From Mycolicibacter terrae (lineage in GTDB: Bacteria > Actinomycetota > Actinomycetes > Mycobacteriales > Mycobacteriaceae), in assembly GCF_010727125.1 (NCBI RefSeq), contig NZ_AP022564.1:186001-250000 (forward strand): DNA of 64,000 bases, given 5' to 3'. Shown here one piece after another: positions 25,133 through 34,405 of the stretch (positions are counted from its first letter, which is position 1; each line of letters starts with the position of its first letter). The position numbers and the translations under genes are program-made. Under the pieces are notes generated by a model that saw nothing but the letters and a program-made list of their open reading frames with translations, did not search any database and had not been told where the DNA came from.

Positions 25133-27562
25133 TTACGGCGGCAACGGCGGCGCCGGTGCCGGCGGCGGCAGCAGCGGAATGGTGATCGGCGGCAGCCCCG
25201 GAATCTCCACCACGGTCGAGCCCACCGGCCCCAGCGGGCCGCCCTCCGGCGGCGGTGGGGGCGGCGGCGGGATGCCGTTGCTCACCTCGATGGTGACGAT
25301 CGAACCGGGAATGGTCTGCCCGCCCGGGGAGGTGCCCACGACCGCGCCGGAGCGGGCGGTGCTGTTGACCCAGTTCGGTTGCTCGGCGACCTGGAACCCG
25401 CTGTCTTTGAGCCGCTGGCGTGCGGCGTCGACGTCCAGGCCGACGACGCTGGGCACCCGCGAGTTGGGCCCGCCGTCGACGTACCGCGGGTCGGTCGGCG
25501 GCATGATGACGTCGCCGAGGTCGGTGGCGATCGGTTTCATCGCGGCGAACCAGGTCCGGGCCGGCTCGTTGCCGCCGAACAGGTCGCCGTCCCCGCAGTG
25601 CCGCAGCGGGAACGAGCACAGGTCCGACGGCGAGCTGGAGTCGTCGAAGACGTAGTTCGCGGCCGCGTAGCGGTTGGTGAAACCCAGGAAACCCGACGAG
25701 CGGTGCGCCTCGGTGGTGCCGGTCTTGCCCGACATCGGCAGATCCCAGCCCACCGATCCGGCCGCGGGCGCCGCGGTGCCGCCGCCGGCGATGTCTTTAC
25801 TCAACGCGTTGGCCAGTGTGTTCGCCAGCCCCTCGGGAACCACCCGGTCGCAGGTCTCGGTGGTGACCGCCACCTCGTTGCCGTTGCGGTCGAAGACCTT
25901 GTCGATCGGGTTCGGCGGGCACCAGACGCCGCCGGAGGCCAAGGTGGCGGCGACGTTGGACAACTCCAGCGCGTTGACCTCGATCGGGCCCAGGGTGAAC
26001 GAGCCCAGGTTCTGTCGTTTGACGAAGTCGGCCAGACTCTCGTTGCTGTCCGGGTCGTAGTCGCGGGCGGTGCCCGGATCGGCGTAGGAGCGCAGCCCCA
26101 GCTTGATCGCCATGTCGACGGTGCGCCCCACCCCGACCTGGGAGATGAGTTTGGCGAACGCGGTGTTGGGCGAGGTGGCCAGTGCGGTGGAGACGTTCAT
26201 CGGCGACCGGTAGGGGGCGACGTTCACCACGCACCAGGTCTCCTTGGGGCAACCCTTGGCGCCGCCGCTGCCCATGCCCTTGGTCTGGAACCGGCCTGGC
26301 ACCTCGAGTTCGGCGCTGATGCCCATCCCCATCTCCAGCGCGGCAGCCACCGTGAAGGTCTTGAAGATCGATCCGGCGCCGTCGCCGACCAATGAGAACG
26401 GTTGCGGTCGCATGGTCTCGCCGATCTCACCGTTGAGGCCGTAGGTGCGGTTGCTGGCCATCGCCAACACCGGGTGGGCGTCGCTGCCCGGCTTGATCAC
26501 GCTCATCACACTGGCGACGCCCTGCACGTTCGGATTGGCGAAGTTGTCGATCGCCTGCTTGACCGGGCCCTGCACGTCAGGGTCGAGCGTGGTGCGGATG
26601 ATGTAGCCCCCGCGGGCCACCTGTTCCTTGCTGATGCCGGCCCGGGACAGGTACTCCTGCACGTAGTCGCAGAAGAACGCCCGGTCGCCTGCTGCAATGC
26701 AGCCCCGCGGCAACTCGTTGGGTTGGGGCAGGATGCCCAGCGGCTCCTCCTTGGCCGCCCGCAGCGCGTCTGCCTCTCCCGGCAGGTTCTCGATCATGGT
26801 GTCCAGCACCAGGTTTCGCCGTGCCATCGCACCCTCGGGATTGGTGTAGGGGTTCAGCGCGCTGGTTGACTGCACCATCCCGGCCAGCAGTGCCGCCTGC
26901 TGCCAGTTCAGGTCCGAGGCGTCGACACCGAAGTAGGTCTGGGCCGCGTCCTGGATGCCGAACGAGTTGTTGCCGAACGACACCAGGTTCAGATAGCGGG
27001 TCAGAATCTGTGGCTTGGAGAAGGTGCGGTCCAGGGTGAGCGCCATCCGGATCTCGCGCAGCTTGCGCGCCGGGGTGGTCTCGATCGCCGCACGCTTCTC
27101 GGCGTCGGTCTGGGCCAGCACCAACAACTGGTAGTTCTTGATGTACTGCTGCTCGAGCGTGGACCCGCCACGCGTGTCGATGTCCCCGGAGGCGTAGCCG
27201 GCCAGTCCGGCCAGCGTCCCCTTCCAGTCGACGCCGCTGTGCTCGGCGAACCGCTTGTCCTCGATGGAGACGATCGCCAGCTTCATCGTGTCGGCGATCT
27301 TTTCGCTGGGAACCTCGAACCGGCGCTGCGAGTACAACCACGCGATCGTGTTGCCCTTGGCGTCGACCATCGTCGTCACCGCCGGTACCTCTCCGTTGAC
27401 CAACTGCGCCGAGCCGTTGGCCACCACGTCGGAGGCGCGATTGGAGATCAGGCCGATACCGCCGGCCACCGGGAACAGCAACGCCGCAAGCAGCACGGCG
27501 GCGAGCAAACAACACCCGGCCAGTTTGAGCACGGTTGGGCCGGTCGGGGGACGCTCCGACAT
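25133..27562 (-). CDS. ponA2: Bifunctional penicillin-binding protein PonA2 (class A PBP)
   Basis: The 809-residue peptidoglycan synthase has a transmembrane helix (about 14-36). A GT51 glycosyltransferase domain follows (EDKRFAEHSGVDWKG, GGSTLEQQYIKN). The transpeptidase has SIFK (GSIFKTFTVA), SPN (ATSPNTAFAKL) and KTGT. A PASTA domain (VPSVVGLDVDAARQRLKDSG) and a proline-rich tail with an eight-proline run end the protein. M. tuberculosis Rv3682 has the same layout and length. It builds wall peptidoglycan and supports survival in non-growing cells. ATG 27562 gives the MSERPP start. Confidence 0.96.
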   Translation of the reverse strand: MSERPPTGPTVLKLAGCCLLAAVLLAALLFPVAGGIGLISNRASDVVANGSAQLVNGEVPAVTTMVDAKGNTIAWLYSQRRFEVPSEKIADTMKLAIVSIEDKRFAEHSGVDWKGTLAGLAGYASGDIDTRGGSTLEQQYIKNYQLLVLAQTDAEKRAAIETTPARKLREIRMALTLDRTFSKPQILTRYLNLVSFGNNSFGIQDAAQTYFGVDASDLNWQQAALLAGMVQSTSALNPYTNPEGAMARRNLVLDTMIENLPGEADALRAAKEEPLGILPQPNELPRGCIAAGDRAFFCDYVQEYLSRAGISKEQVARGGYIIRTTLDPDVQGPVKQAIDNFANPNVQGVASVMSVIKPGSDAHPVLAMASNRTYGLNGEIGETMRPQPFSLVGDGAGSIFKTFTVAAALEMGMGISAELEVPGRFQTKGMGSGGAKGCPKETWCVVNVAPYRSPMNVSTALATSPNTAFAKLISQVGVGRTVDMAIKLGLRSYADPGTARDYDPDSNESLADFVKRQNLGSFTLGPIEVNALELSNVAATLASGGVWCPPNPIDKVFDRNGNEVAVTTETCDRVVPEGLANTLANALSKDIAGGGTAAPAAGSVGWDLPMSGKTGTTEAHRSSGFLGFTNRYAAANYVFDDSSSPSDLCSFPLRHCGDGDLFGGNEPARTWFAAMKPIATDLGDVIMPPTDPRYVDGGPNSRVPSVVGLDVDAARQRLKDSGFQVAEQPNWVNSTARSGAVVGTSPGGQTIPGSIVTIEVSNGIPPPPPPPPEGGPLGPVGSTVVEIPGLPPITIPLLPPPAPAPPLPP

Positions 27563-27787
27563 GGCTAACACCCTAACGCCGGTGCCGGCCGACGTTCGCC
27601 GACGACCCCGAACCCCCGGGACGACCGGCCGGTCCGGGGGAACCGGAGGATCCTTGCCAAGATCAGAAAAGGCCTCGTCCGGAGCGCCCGTAGCGGCCCG
27701 CCGGCCCCCAAATCATGATCGGACGGCACGGTTGTCCCAAAAAAGGGGGCGCCTACCAGTTGCGCAGATGCCACCTGACCACCTAAC

Positions 27788-27816
27788 TTGGACATCGAGT
27801 GCGATTCAGGTAACAC
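27788..27816 (+). promoter_or_regulatory. Candidate whiB4 promoter
   Basis: TTGGAC (27788-27793) and TAACAC (27811-27816) are 17 bases apart, about 90 bases before the whiB4 start. The rest of the 342-base ponA2-whiB4 interval shows no other feature that I can support. Confidence 0.45.
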
Positions 27817-27904
27817 TGAATACACGATGTGGCGTAGATCGCAATAGGGTCGACGTTGATGTTGAATAGGTGGCTGCCGGTGCGGCCGGGACGGAGGATC
27901 GTCA

Positions 27905-28267
27905 GTGTCTGTTACACGGCCAGCGGTTCAAAAGACCAGCATATCGATGGCACCGCCTCCCCGAACCGTCCTGCGCGGGGTCCAGGACGAGGGCAGAATC
28001 GCCTGGGTCTCCAAAGCCCTGTGCCGGGGCGCCGACCCGGATGAGCTCTTCGTACGCGGTGCCGCGCAGCGTAAAGCCGCGGTGATCTGCCGGCACTGCC
28101 CGGTGGTGCTCGAATGCCTTGCCGACGCCCTGGACAACCGGGTGGAGTTCGGCGTGTGGGGCGGCATGACCGAGCGGCAACGACGGGCGCTGCTCAAACA
28201 GCACCCCGACGTGACCTCCTGGCGGGAGTACTTCGCCGCCCAGCGCAAACAGCGCGACGCCGGCTGA
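27905..28267 (+). CDS. whiB4: WhiB4 iron-sulfur regulator
   Basis: The 120-residue Wbl protein has four cluster-binding cysteines at 40, 62, 65 and 71 (CRGAD, ICRHCPVVLEC), the GVWGGMTERQRR turn and a basic C-terminus. M. tuberculosis WhiB4 (Rv3681c) holds an O2- and NO-sensitive 4Fe-4S cluster and controls redox and antioxidant genes. GTG 27905 follows GGAGG at seven bases. It is divergent from ponA2 and convergent with the Get3-like pair, as in M. tuberculosis. Confidence 0.95.
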   Translation: MSVTRPAVQKTSISMAPPPRTVLRGVQDEGRIAWVSKALCRGADPDELFVRGAAQRKAAVICRHCPVVLECLADALDNRVEFGVWGGMTERQRRALLKQHPDVTSWREYFAAQRKQRDAG

Positions 28268-28291
28268 ACGGCCGCTGAGCCTTCTTCGCGT

Positions 28292-29446
28292 CTACTGCAC
28301 GGTCAGCTGGTCGGCGATCGCGCCGAGTGCCTCCAAATCGGAGACATCGAACGGCAGTGACGGAACCCCGACGATGGGTACCCGCGGGTTGGCCCGGGTG
28401 AAGCGCGACAGCAGCCGGATCTCACGCTTGGCGGTGGCGCCCCTTTCGGCGTGAATCTGCAACGCCGCGGTGGTGAGCGCCTTCGCCCCGTCGGACAGCG
28501 CCGCGCCGGCCGGCGTCTGCTGCAACGTTTCGATGCCGTCGATGGCGCGCTCAATGGGCAGCTCGCACAGCATCGGGTGGGTCCGGTTGAGGATCAGCCC
28601 GGCCAGCGGCATGTGCTCCTGGGAAAGCCGGTCGACGAAGAACGACGCCTCGCGCAGCGCGTCGGGTTCGGCCGCCGACACCACCACGAACTGGGTGCCG
28701 CGGCGCTTGAGCAGCTCGTAGGTGCGGTCGGCCTTCTCCCGGAAGCCGCCGAACGTGGCGTCCAGAGATTGAACGAAATTAGCTGCGTCGGAAAGCATCT
28801 GAGAACCCAGGACGGTCGACAGGGCCTTCATCGCCAGGCCGAGCGCGCCCGCCACCAGCTTGCCGATGCCCCGCCCGGGGCCCAGCAGCAGCTTCCACAG
28901 GCGGCTGTCCATGAAACTGCCCAGCCGCTTCGGGGCGTCCAGGAAGTCCAGGGCGTTGCGCGACGGCGGGGTGTCGACCACCACCAGATCCCAGCGGTCC
29001 TCGCCGAGAAGCTGGCCGAGTTTCTCCATGGCCATGTATTCCTGCGTGCCGGACAAAGAGGTGGCGACCGTTTGGTAGAACTGGTTGTTCAGAATCGCCT
29101 CCGCCCGCTCCGGGCCGGAGTACTGCGTCACCATCTCGTCGAACGTGCGGCGCATGTCGAGCATCATCGCGTGCAGCTCGCCGGGCACCTCCGGAGCCAG
29201 CGGAACCCGCTGCGGGGCGTTGCCGAGGTCGTCGATGCCCAACGCCTGGGCCAGTCGCCGGGCCGGGTCGATGGTCAGCACCACCACGGTGCGGCCGTAT
29301 TCGGCGGCCCGCAGCGCCATCGCGGCGGCAGTGGTCGTCTTGCCGACGCCACCGGCGCCACAGCACACCACCACGCGGTTGGCGGTATCGGCCAGGATCG
29401 CGGCCATGTCCAGTGCCAGCGGCTTGCCGGCCGGGTCGGGTGTCAT
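28292..29446 (-). CDS. Get3/ArsA-like ATPase, second of pair (Rv3680-like)
   Basis: The 384-residue P-loop ATPase belongs to the ArsA/Get3 branch of the SIMIBI class: [20 protein letters not shown], the switch [16 protein letters not shown] and a C-terminal domain. It lacks the cysteine triad expected of a true arsenite pump subunit, and no ArsB gene is nearby. The M. tuberculosis pair Rv3679-Rv3680 has been described as Get3 homologues (BagA/BagB). The start overlaps the upstream stop by four bases, so the two subunits are made together and probably form a heteromer. Confidence 0.9.
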   Translation of the reverse strand: MTPDPAGKPLALDMAAILADTANRVVVCCGAGGVGKTTTAAAMALRAAEYGRTVVVLTIDPARRLAQALGIDDLGNAPQRVPLAPEVPGELHAMMLDMRRTFDEMVTQYSGPERAEAILNNQFYQTVATSLSGTQEYMAMEKLGQLLGEDRWDLVVVDTPPSRNALDFLDAPKRLGSFMDSRLWKLLLGPGRGIGKLVAGALGLAMKALSTVLGSQMLSDAANFVQSLDATFGGFREKADRTYELLKRRGTQFVVVSAAEPDALREASFFVDRLSQEHMPLAGLILNRTHPMLCELPIERAIDGIETLQQTPAGAALSDGAKALTTAALQIHAERGATAKREIRLLSRFTRANPRVPIVGVPSLPFDVSDLEALGAIADQLTVQ

Positions 29447-30465
29447 CGAACCCCCTGTCGGGCGAGAATCTCGGAGAGCTCGTAGAGACTGCCGAGGTCG
29501 ACGCCGTCGGTGATCGTCGGCAGATGCAGCCGCGGCACCTCCAGCTGCGCCAACTGCTCGGCCGTCTCGGTGCGGGCACTGATGCGGGTGGCGTGCTGAA
29601 TAGTCTCGGTCAACAGGCCGGCGAAGTCGTCGTCGCCCAGGGTGATCCCGGCCGCAGCCAGGCCGGCCCGGACCGCGTCGGCGTCGACGACACCCTCGGC
29701 CGCCTTGGCCAGGTCGTCGGGCTCCAGGTGGGCGGGGATGTCCCGGTTGACGATCACGCTGCCGATAGGCAGGTCCAGCTCACGCAGCTCGTCGATGGCC
29801 TCCAGGGTCTCCTGCATCGGCAGGGACTCCAGCAGGGTCACCAGATGGATGGCGGTCTGATCGGAGTGCAGCAGCTTCACCACGCCGTCGGCCTGCGAAT
29901 GCACCGGTCCGCCCTTGGCCAGCTGTGACACGGCCTTGGTGACGTCGAGGAACCGGGCGATCCGGCCGGTGGGCGGCGCGTCGACCACGATCGCGTCGTA
30001 GACCGGCTTCTTGTTCTTGTCGGTCTGGATCACGTGGTACTTGATCTTGCCGGTCAGAATGACGTCGCGCAGACCCGGTGCGATGGTGGTGGCGAACTCG
30101 ACCGCCCCGACGCGCCGCATCGCCCGTCCGGCGATACCCAGGTTGTAGAACAGGTCGAGGTATTCCAGGAACGCGGCTTCGATGTCCATCGCCAGCGCGT
30201 CGACCTGTCCGCCGTCCTCAGCGGTCGCGACCTTGAGTGGGGCAATGGGCAGTGGCGGTACGTCGAAGAGCTGCGCAATGCCTTGACGCTCTTCGACTTC
30301 CACCAGCAGGACCCGGCGTCCGCCGGCCGCCAGCGATAGCGCCAGCGCGGCCGCCACCGTCGTTTTGCCGGTGCCGCCCTTACCGGTCACGAAATGCAGC
30401 CGGGCCTTCGACAATCGCGAAGGCCAGCCGATGGCGGGCTCGCCGCTGGATGTGGCTGTCACCAC
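29443..30465 (-). CDS. Get3/ArsA-like ATPase, first of pair (Rv3679-like)
   Basis: The 340-residue ATPase has the P-loop [19 protein letters not shown] and the switch [16 protein letters not shown]. It is coupled to the downstream partner by overlap. In the Get3 fold, two ATPase subunits close around a hydrophobic client; the client here is unknown. GTG 30465 is used, but a second GTG follows at 30462. The gene is divergent from the DUF4177-RidA-MBL operon. Confidence 0.9.
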   Translation of the reverse strand: MVTATSSGEPAIGWPSRLSKARLHFVTGKGGTGKTTVAAALALSLAAGGRRVLLVEVEERQGIAQLFDVPPLPIAPLKVATAEDGGQVDALAMDIEAAFLEYLDLFYNLGIAGRAMRRVGAVEFATTIAPGLRDVILTGKIKYHVIQTDKNKKPVYDAIVVDAPPTGRIARFLDVTKAVSQLAKGGPVHSQADGVVKLLHSDQTAIHLVTLLESLPMQETLEAIDELRELDLPIGSVIVNRDIPAHLEPDDLAKAAEGVVDADAVRAGLAAAGITLGDDDFAGLLTETIQHATRISARTETAEQLAQLEVPRLHLPTITDGVDLGSLYELSEILARQGVR

Positions 30466-30512
30466 TGCATGCTAACCAAGCGCCTGTGAACGCTAACGAT
30501 AAGCTCGCTCCT

Positions 30513-30674
30513 ATGAGCGAACGCACGGTGTGGGAGTACGCCAACGTCCCGTTGATCACGCACGCCACCAAGCAGATCCTCGACCAGTGGGGCGAGGACG
30601 GCTGGGAGCTGGTCACCGTGCTTCCCGGGCCGTCCGGTGAACAGCTCATCGCCTTCCTGAAGCGCCCGAAATGA
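30513..30674 (+). CDS. Small DUF4177 family protein (Rv3678A-like)
   Basis: The 53-residue protein begins MSERTVWEYANVPL and has the DQWGEDGWELVTVLPG motif typical of DUF4177 small proteins. These fold as a short beta-sheet with one helix and have no known activity. Its stop overlaps the RidA start (ATGA), so it leads that operon. Confidence 0.85.
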   Translation: MSERTVWEYANVPLITHATKQILDQWGEDGWELVTVLPGPSGEQLIAFLKRPK

Positions 30675-31138
30675 GCTGGCGATCCCGGTTGACCGAACTC
30701 GGGATCGAGCTGCCCGAGGTGGTCGCGCCGTTGGCGGCGTACGTTCCGGCGGTGCGGACCGGCGACCTGGTCTACACCTCCGGCCAACTGCCGATGCAGG
30801 GCGGCAAATTGGCCCGCCACGGCAAGGTGGGCGCTGAGGTTAGCCCGGAGGACGCGTTTGCGCTGGCCCGGATCTGCGCCCTCAACGCGCTGGCCGCGGT
30901 GGACGCCCTGGTCGGGCTGGACTCGGTGACCCGGGTGGTCAAGGTGGTCGGGTTCGTCGCCTCGGGGCCGAACTTCAACGGCCAGCCCGCCGTGATCAAC
31001 GGCGCCTCCGAGCTGCTCGGGGAGGTGTTCGGCGAGGCCGGCGCGCATGCCCGCTCGGCCGTCGGCGTCTCGGAGCTGCCGCTGGACTCGCCGGTGGAGG
31101 TCGAACTGGTCGTCGAGATCAGGGCAGCAGCCGGGTAA
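30671..31138 (+). CDS. RidA/YjgF family enamine/imine deaminase
   Basis: The 155-residue protein belongs to the RidA superfamily, which hydrolyses reactive enamines and imines made by PLP enzymes. Visible blocks are GDLVYTSGQLPM and the C-terminal VSELPLDSPVEVELVVEI. The catalytic Arg of true RidA is not clearly present in the usual context, so it may belong to a divergent subfamily. It corresponds to Rv3678c and is coupled to the genes on either side. Confidence 0.88.
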   Translation: MSWRSRLTELGIELPEVVAPLAAYVPAVRTGDLVYTSGQLPMQGGKLARHGKVGAEVSPEDAFALARICALNALAAVDALVGLDSVTRVVKVVGFVASGPNFNGQPAVINGASELLGEVFGEAGAHARSAVGVSELPLDSPVEVELVVEIRAAAG

Positions 31139-31140
31139 GC

Positions 31141-31917
31141 GTGTCACTGAGTCATCCCGCCCACGGTCGGCTGCGACCGGTCACCGAGACCGCGTCGGTG
31201 CTGCTGGCCGACAACCCCGGCCTGATGACGCTGGAGGGCACCAACACCTGGGTGCTGCGCGGTCCGCGCAGTGACGAGGTGGTGGTCGTCGACCCCGGAC
31301 CCGATGACGACGAGCACATCAGCCGGCTCGCCGAGGTCGGCAAGATCGCGCTGGTGCTGATCAGTCACCGGCACTTCGACCACACCGATGCCATCGACAA
31401 GCTGGCCGACGCGGTCGGTGCGCCGGTGTATTCGGCGGGCAGCGGATTTCAGCGCCGGCTCGGCGGCGGACTGACCGACGGTCAGGTGATCAGTGCGGCC
31501 GGGCTGCGCATCACGGTGTTGGCCACCCCCGGGCACACCGCGGACTCACTGTCATTCGTGCTGGACGACGCCGTGCTTACCGCCGACACCGTGCTGGGCC
31601 GCGGCACCACCGTCATCGACAGCGAAGACGGCGACCTGGCGCACTACTTGGACTCACTGCGCCGGTTGCGCGGGTTGGGCAGGCGAACGGTGCTGCCCGG
31701 GCACGGTCCCGAGCTGCCGGACCTCGAGACCGCCGCCACCGGCTACCTGGCGCACCGCGAGCAGCGGCTCGACCAGGTCCGCTCCGCCCTGGCCGCGCTC
31801 GGGGACGACGCCACCGCACGCCAGGTCGTCGAACACGTCTACACCGACGTCGACGAGGAGTTGTGGGGCGCCGCCGAGTGGTCGGTGCAGGCCCAGTTGG
31901 ACTACCTACGGCGTTAG
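31141..31917 (+). CDS. Metallo-beta-lactamase-fold hydrolase (Rv3677c-like)
   Basis: The 258-residue protein resembles the LACTB2 group of MBL enzymes. The zinc site is HRHFDH (from SHRHFDHTDAID), with TPGHTADSLSF and LPGHGPEL as the later ligands, and there is a C-terminal helical domain. Family members include endoribonucleases and thioester hydrolases, so the substrate is not fixed by sequence. GTG 31141 starts two bases after the RidA stop. It converges on crp. Confidence 0.9.
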   Translation: MSLSHPAHGRLRPVTETASVLLADNPGLMTLEGTNTWVLRGPRSDEVVVVDPGPDDDEHISRLAEVGKIALVLISHRHFDHTDAIDKLADAVGAPVYSAGSGFQRRLGGGLTDGQVISAAGLRITVLATPGHTADSLSFVLDDAVLTADTVLGRGTTVIDSEDGDLAHYLDSLRRLRGLGRRTVLPGHGPELPDLETAATGYLAHREQRLDQVRSALAALGDDATARQVVEHVYTDVDEELWGAAEWSVQAQLDYLRR

Positions 31918-31920
31918 TTT

Positions 31921-31985
31921 CGCCGCGAGCCTGTTGTTAGCGCGGCCGCTACTCATACTTTTCCGCGCTAACGACAGCCTCGGCG
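31921..31985. terminator. Bidirectional hairpin between MBL gene and crp
   Basis: CTGTTGTTAGCGCGG (31931-31945) pairs with CCGCGCTAACGACAG (31963-31977) with one mismatch. The outer arms CGCCG and CGGCG extend it. A 17-base loop separates the arms. It fills the gap between two convergent genes and serves both. There is no U-tract. Confidence 0.7.
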
Positions 31986-31988
31986 TAA

Positions 31989-32663
31989 CTAGCGCGCCCG
32001 GCGGGCCAGGCGCTCGGAGTCGGAGATCAGCACGCTCTTGCCCTCCAGCCGGATCCAGCCGCGGTGGGCGAAGTCGGCCAGGGCCTTATTCACCGTCTCC
32101 CGGGAGGCCCCGACCAGCTGGGCGATCTCTTCCTGGGTCAGGTCGTGGGTGACCCGCAGGGCGCCGCCCTCCTGGGTGCCGAACCGCTGCGCCAGCTGCA
32201 GCAGCTGCTTGGCGACGCGACCGGGCACGTCGGTGAAGATCAGGTCGGCCAGGTTGTTGTTGGTGCGGCGCAGCCGGCGGGCCAGCACCCGCAACAGCTG
32301 CTCGGCGATCTCGGGCCGGTCGGAGATCCACGACCGGAGCGCGTCGCGATCCATCGAGACCGCCCGCACCTCGGTGATGGTGGTCGCGCTGGAGGTCCGC
32401 GGGCCGGGGTCGAAGATCGACAACTCACCGAACATGTCCGACGGGCCCATGATGGTCAGGAGGTTCTCCCGGCCGTCCGGCGACCGTCGGCCGATCTTCA
32501 CTTTCCCGGAGACGATGATGTACAGCCGATCGCCGGGCTCCCCTTCGGCGAACACGGTGTGTCCGCGCGGAAAGTCCACGGGCTGAAGCTGCTTGGTCAG
32601 CGCGGCGACGGCGCTGGGCTCAACTCCCTGGAAGATTCCTGCCCTCGCCAGGATCTCGTCCAC
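31989..32663 (-). CDS. crp: cAMP receptor protein (CRP/FNR family)
   Basis: The 224-residue protein is nearly identical to M. tuberculosis CRP (Rv3676). It has a cNMP-binding barrel with [18 protein letters not shown] (cAMP phosphate cassette), a dimerisation helix and a winged HTH ([20 protein letters not shown]). It senses cAMP and controls dozens of genes, including rpfA and whiB1 in M. tuberculosis. GTG 32663 follows AAGGGG and gives the family N-terminus; the 14 upstream codons are not conserved. The membrane cyclase gene at 55714-57330 is one possible cAMP source. Confidence 0.97.
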   Translation of the reverse strand: MDEILARAGIFQGVEPSAVAALTKQLQPVDFPRGHTVFAEGEPGDRLYIIVSGKVKIGRRSPDGRENLLTIMGPSDMFGELSIFDPGPRTSSATTITEVRAVSMDRDALRSWISDRPEIAEQLLRVLARRLRRTNNNLADLIFTDVPGRVAKQLLQLAQRFGTQEGGALRVTHDLTQEEIAQLVGASRETVNKALADFAHRGWIRLEGKSVLISDSERLARRAR

Positions 32664-32768
32664 GTTGCCCCTTAGATGCTCTTGATGAAAATTGGAATCG
32701 CGCAAGCACCAGCCGCTACCCGGCTAGCCCTCTGAGTCTACGGCTAGGCGCCAGGCGACGTGCCAACG

Positions 32769-32909
32769 CTACACACGATTGGCGCGCCGAGTCCGGGGAA
32801 ACTGCGGATTCGTCGTCTCGACCTCGTTCAACCCGGTCTCAATGCGTTCCAGCCCCACCGCCGCCAGCATCAGCAACATGGGTATGGCGGTGATCAGCAG
32901 CCAGGACAC
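32769..32909 (-). CDS. Short membrane protein between crp and nth (Rv3675-position)
   Basis: A 46-codon frame from GTG 32909 begins [20 protein letters not shown], a clear single transmembrane helix, and continues to a polar tail ending RRANRV before TAG at 32771-32769. M. tuberculosis has a longer membrane protein, Rv3675, at this position, so this may be a shortened counterpart. No strong ribosome site is visible. Codon use and the hydrophobic helix favour a real gene. Confidence 0.55.
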   Translation of the reverse strand: MSWLLITAIPMLLMLAAVGLERIETGLNEVETTNPQFPRTRRANRV

Positions 32910-32975
32910 AAGGTGACAGTAAACCCGGGCAAGGTCTCATTGCGGTCACGAATTAGTACCCTGTCGGAGGTGACA

Positions 32976-33722
32976 GTGGACAAGACGTCCCGCGCTGCGC
33001 GGACGGAGACCCGAACCGGGCTGGTGCGACGCGCCCGGAGGATGAATCGAACTCTGGCGCAAGCCTTTCCGGACGCTCACTGCGAATTGGACTTCACCAC
33101 ACCGTTGGAACTGGCTGTCGCGACGGTGCTGTCGGCCCAATGCACCGACGTACGGGTGAACCTGACGACCCCCGCCGTGTTCGCCCGGTACCCCACCGCG
33201 CTGGACTACGCCCAGGCCGACCGCACCGAGCTGGAGGAGCTCATCCGGCCCACCGGCTTCTACCGCAACAAGGCGACATCGCTGATCAACCTGGGTCAGG
33301 CGCTCGTCGAGCGGTACGACGGTGAACTGCCCGCCACCATGGACGAATTGGTGCGCCTTCCCGGAGTGGGCCGCAAGACCGCCAACGTGATCCTGGGCAA
33401 CGCGTTCGCGGTACCGGGTATCACCGTCGACACCCACTTCGGGCGCCTGGTCCGGCGGTGGGGCTGGACGCGAGAGGAGGACCCAGTCAAAGTCGAGCAT
33501 GCGGTCGGTGAGCTGATCGAACGCAAGGAGTGGACGCTGCTGTCCCACCGGGTGATCTTCCACGGCCGGCGGGTCTGCCACTCCCGCAAACCGGCCTGCG
33601 GGGTGTGCCTGCTGGCCAAGGACTGCCCCTCGTTCGGGCTCGGGCCCACCGACCCTATGGAGGCCGCCGCACTGGTCAAGGGCCCCGAGACCGAGCACCT
33701 GCTGGCCCTGGCCGGGCTGTAG
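32976..33722 (+). CDS. nth: Endonuclease III
   Basis: The 248-residue DNA glycosylase/AP lyase removes oxidised pyrimidines. The helix-hairpin-helix [17 protein letters not shown] carries the catalytic Lys, and Asp is in [10 protein letters not shown]. The 4Fe-4S loop is C-x6-C-x2-C-x5-C ([17 protein letters not shown]). GTG 32976 has GGAGG five bases upstream. The frame is open much further upstream but overlaps the small minus-strand gene and lacks conservation. It matches Rv3674c. Confidence 0.95.
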   Translation: MDKTSRAARTETRTGLVRRARRMNRTLAQAFPDAHCELDFTTPLELAVATVLSAQCTDVRVNLTTPAVFARYPTALDYAQADRTELEELIRPTGFYRNKATSLINLGQALVERYDGELPATMDELVRLPGVGRKTANVILGNAFAVPGITVDTHFGRLVRRWGWTREEDPVKVEHAVGELIERKEWTLLSHRVIFHGRRVCHSRKPACGVCLLAKDCPSFGLGPTDPMEAAALVKGPETEHLLALAGL

Positions 33723-33735
33723 CGGCCTCGCGCGA

Positions 33736-34368
33736 ATGCGGTCGATGAGCAGCTCAACCCGGTGGACCGTCGCGGTGCTCGCGGTGGCGGCCGCGCTGGT
33801 CGCCGGGCTGGTGGTCGAACTGCGCCGGGAACCGATCGCCATGCACCCCGGCCTCAGCACGGGCGTCACCGGCGCGGCACAAGACCTCGACAAGCTGCGC
33901 GAGCGCGCCGGCCTGTCGCCCTGCCGAGTCGCCCCGGACGACGCCGGCCCGAGTGCGCTGCGCGACGTCATCGTCGAATGCGCCGCCGACGGTGCGCCCG
34001 TCGACGTGGCGGCGATGTTCGCCGGCCGGCGGGTGGTGCTGAACCTGTGGGCGTACTGGTGCCGGCCGTGCCGCGAGGAGTTGCCTGCCCTGGCCGAATA
34101 CCAGCGTCGTGCCGGGCCGGACGTAACGGTGGTGACGGTGCATCAAGACGACAATCAGGCCGCGGGGCTGGCGCTGCTGACCGAGCTGGGCGTGCGGCTG
34201 CCCACCCTGCAGGACGGCCGTCGTCGGGTGGCGGCGGCATTGCGGGTTCCCAACGTGATGCCCGCGACCGTGGTGCTGGCCGTGGACGGTAGCGTTGCCC
34301 GCATCCTGCCGCAGCCCTTCGCCACCGCCGAGGAGATCGCCGCCGCCGTGGAGAGCAGCGGGCGCTGA
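33736..34368 (+). CDS. Membrane-anchored TlpA-like thioredoxin (Rv3673c-like)
   Basis: The 210-residue protein has an N-terminal anchor (about residues 10-27) and an extracytoplasmic thioredoxin fold with active site WCRPC (LWAYWCRPCREELP) and a cis-Pro block (VPNVMPATVV). TlpA-type proteins reduce exported substrates, for example during cytochrome c maturation. Start ATG 33736, or ATG 33745. It lies 13 bases after nth and just before the Nudix-MarP pair. Confidence 0.9.
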   Translation: MRSMSSSTRWTVAVLAVAAALVAGLVVELRREPIAMHPGLSTGVTGAAQDLDKLRERAGLSPCRVAPDDAGPSALRDVIVECAADGAPVDVAAMFAGRRVVLNLWAYWCRPCREELPALAEYQRRAGPDVTVVTVHQDDNQAAGLALLTELGVRLPTLQDGRRRVAAALRVPNVMPATVVLAVDGSVARILPQPFATAEEIAAAVESSGR

Positions 34369-34405
34369 CGTGGGGCGACCAGGATCCTGGACAGAGGGGG
34401 ACGCG

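Noticed and set aside
25095..25619. N-terminal extension of the metallophosphoesterase reading into ponA2
   Set aside because: The extension is Arg/Gly-rich, lies antisense-like in another frame of ponA2, and the protein starts naturally at the hydrophobic helix at 25094.
24944..26395. 483-codon + strand frame opposite ponA2
   Set aside because: It is a mirror frame of ponA2 with an Arg/Gly/Asp-rich composition and no domain.
28292..30465. Reading the two ArsA-like genes as an arsenite efflux system
   Set aside because: There is no arsB, arsR or arsC nearby, and the metal-binding cysteines are absent. The pair fits the Get3-like group conserved at this locus.
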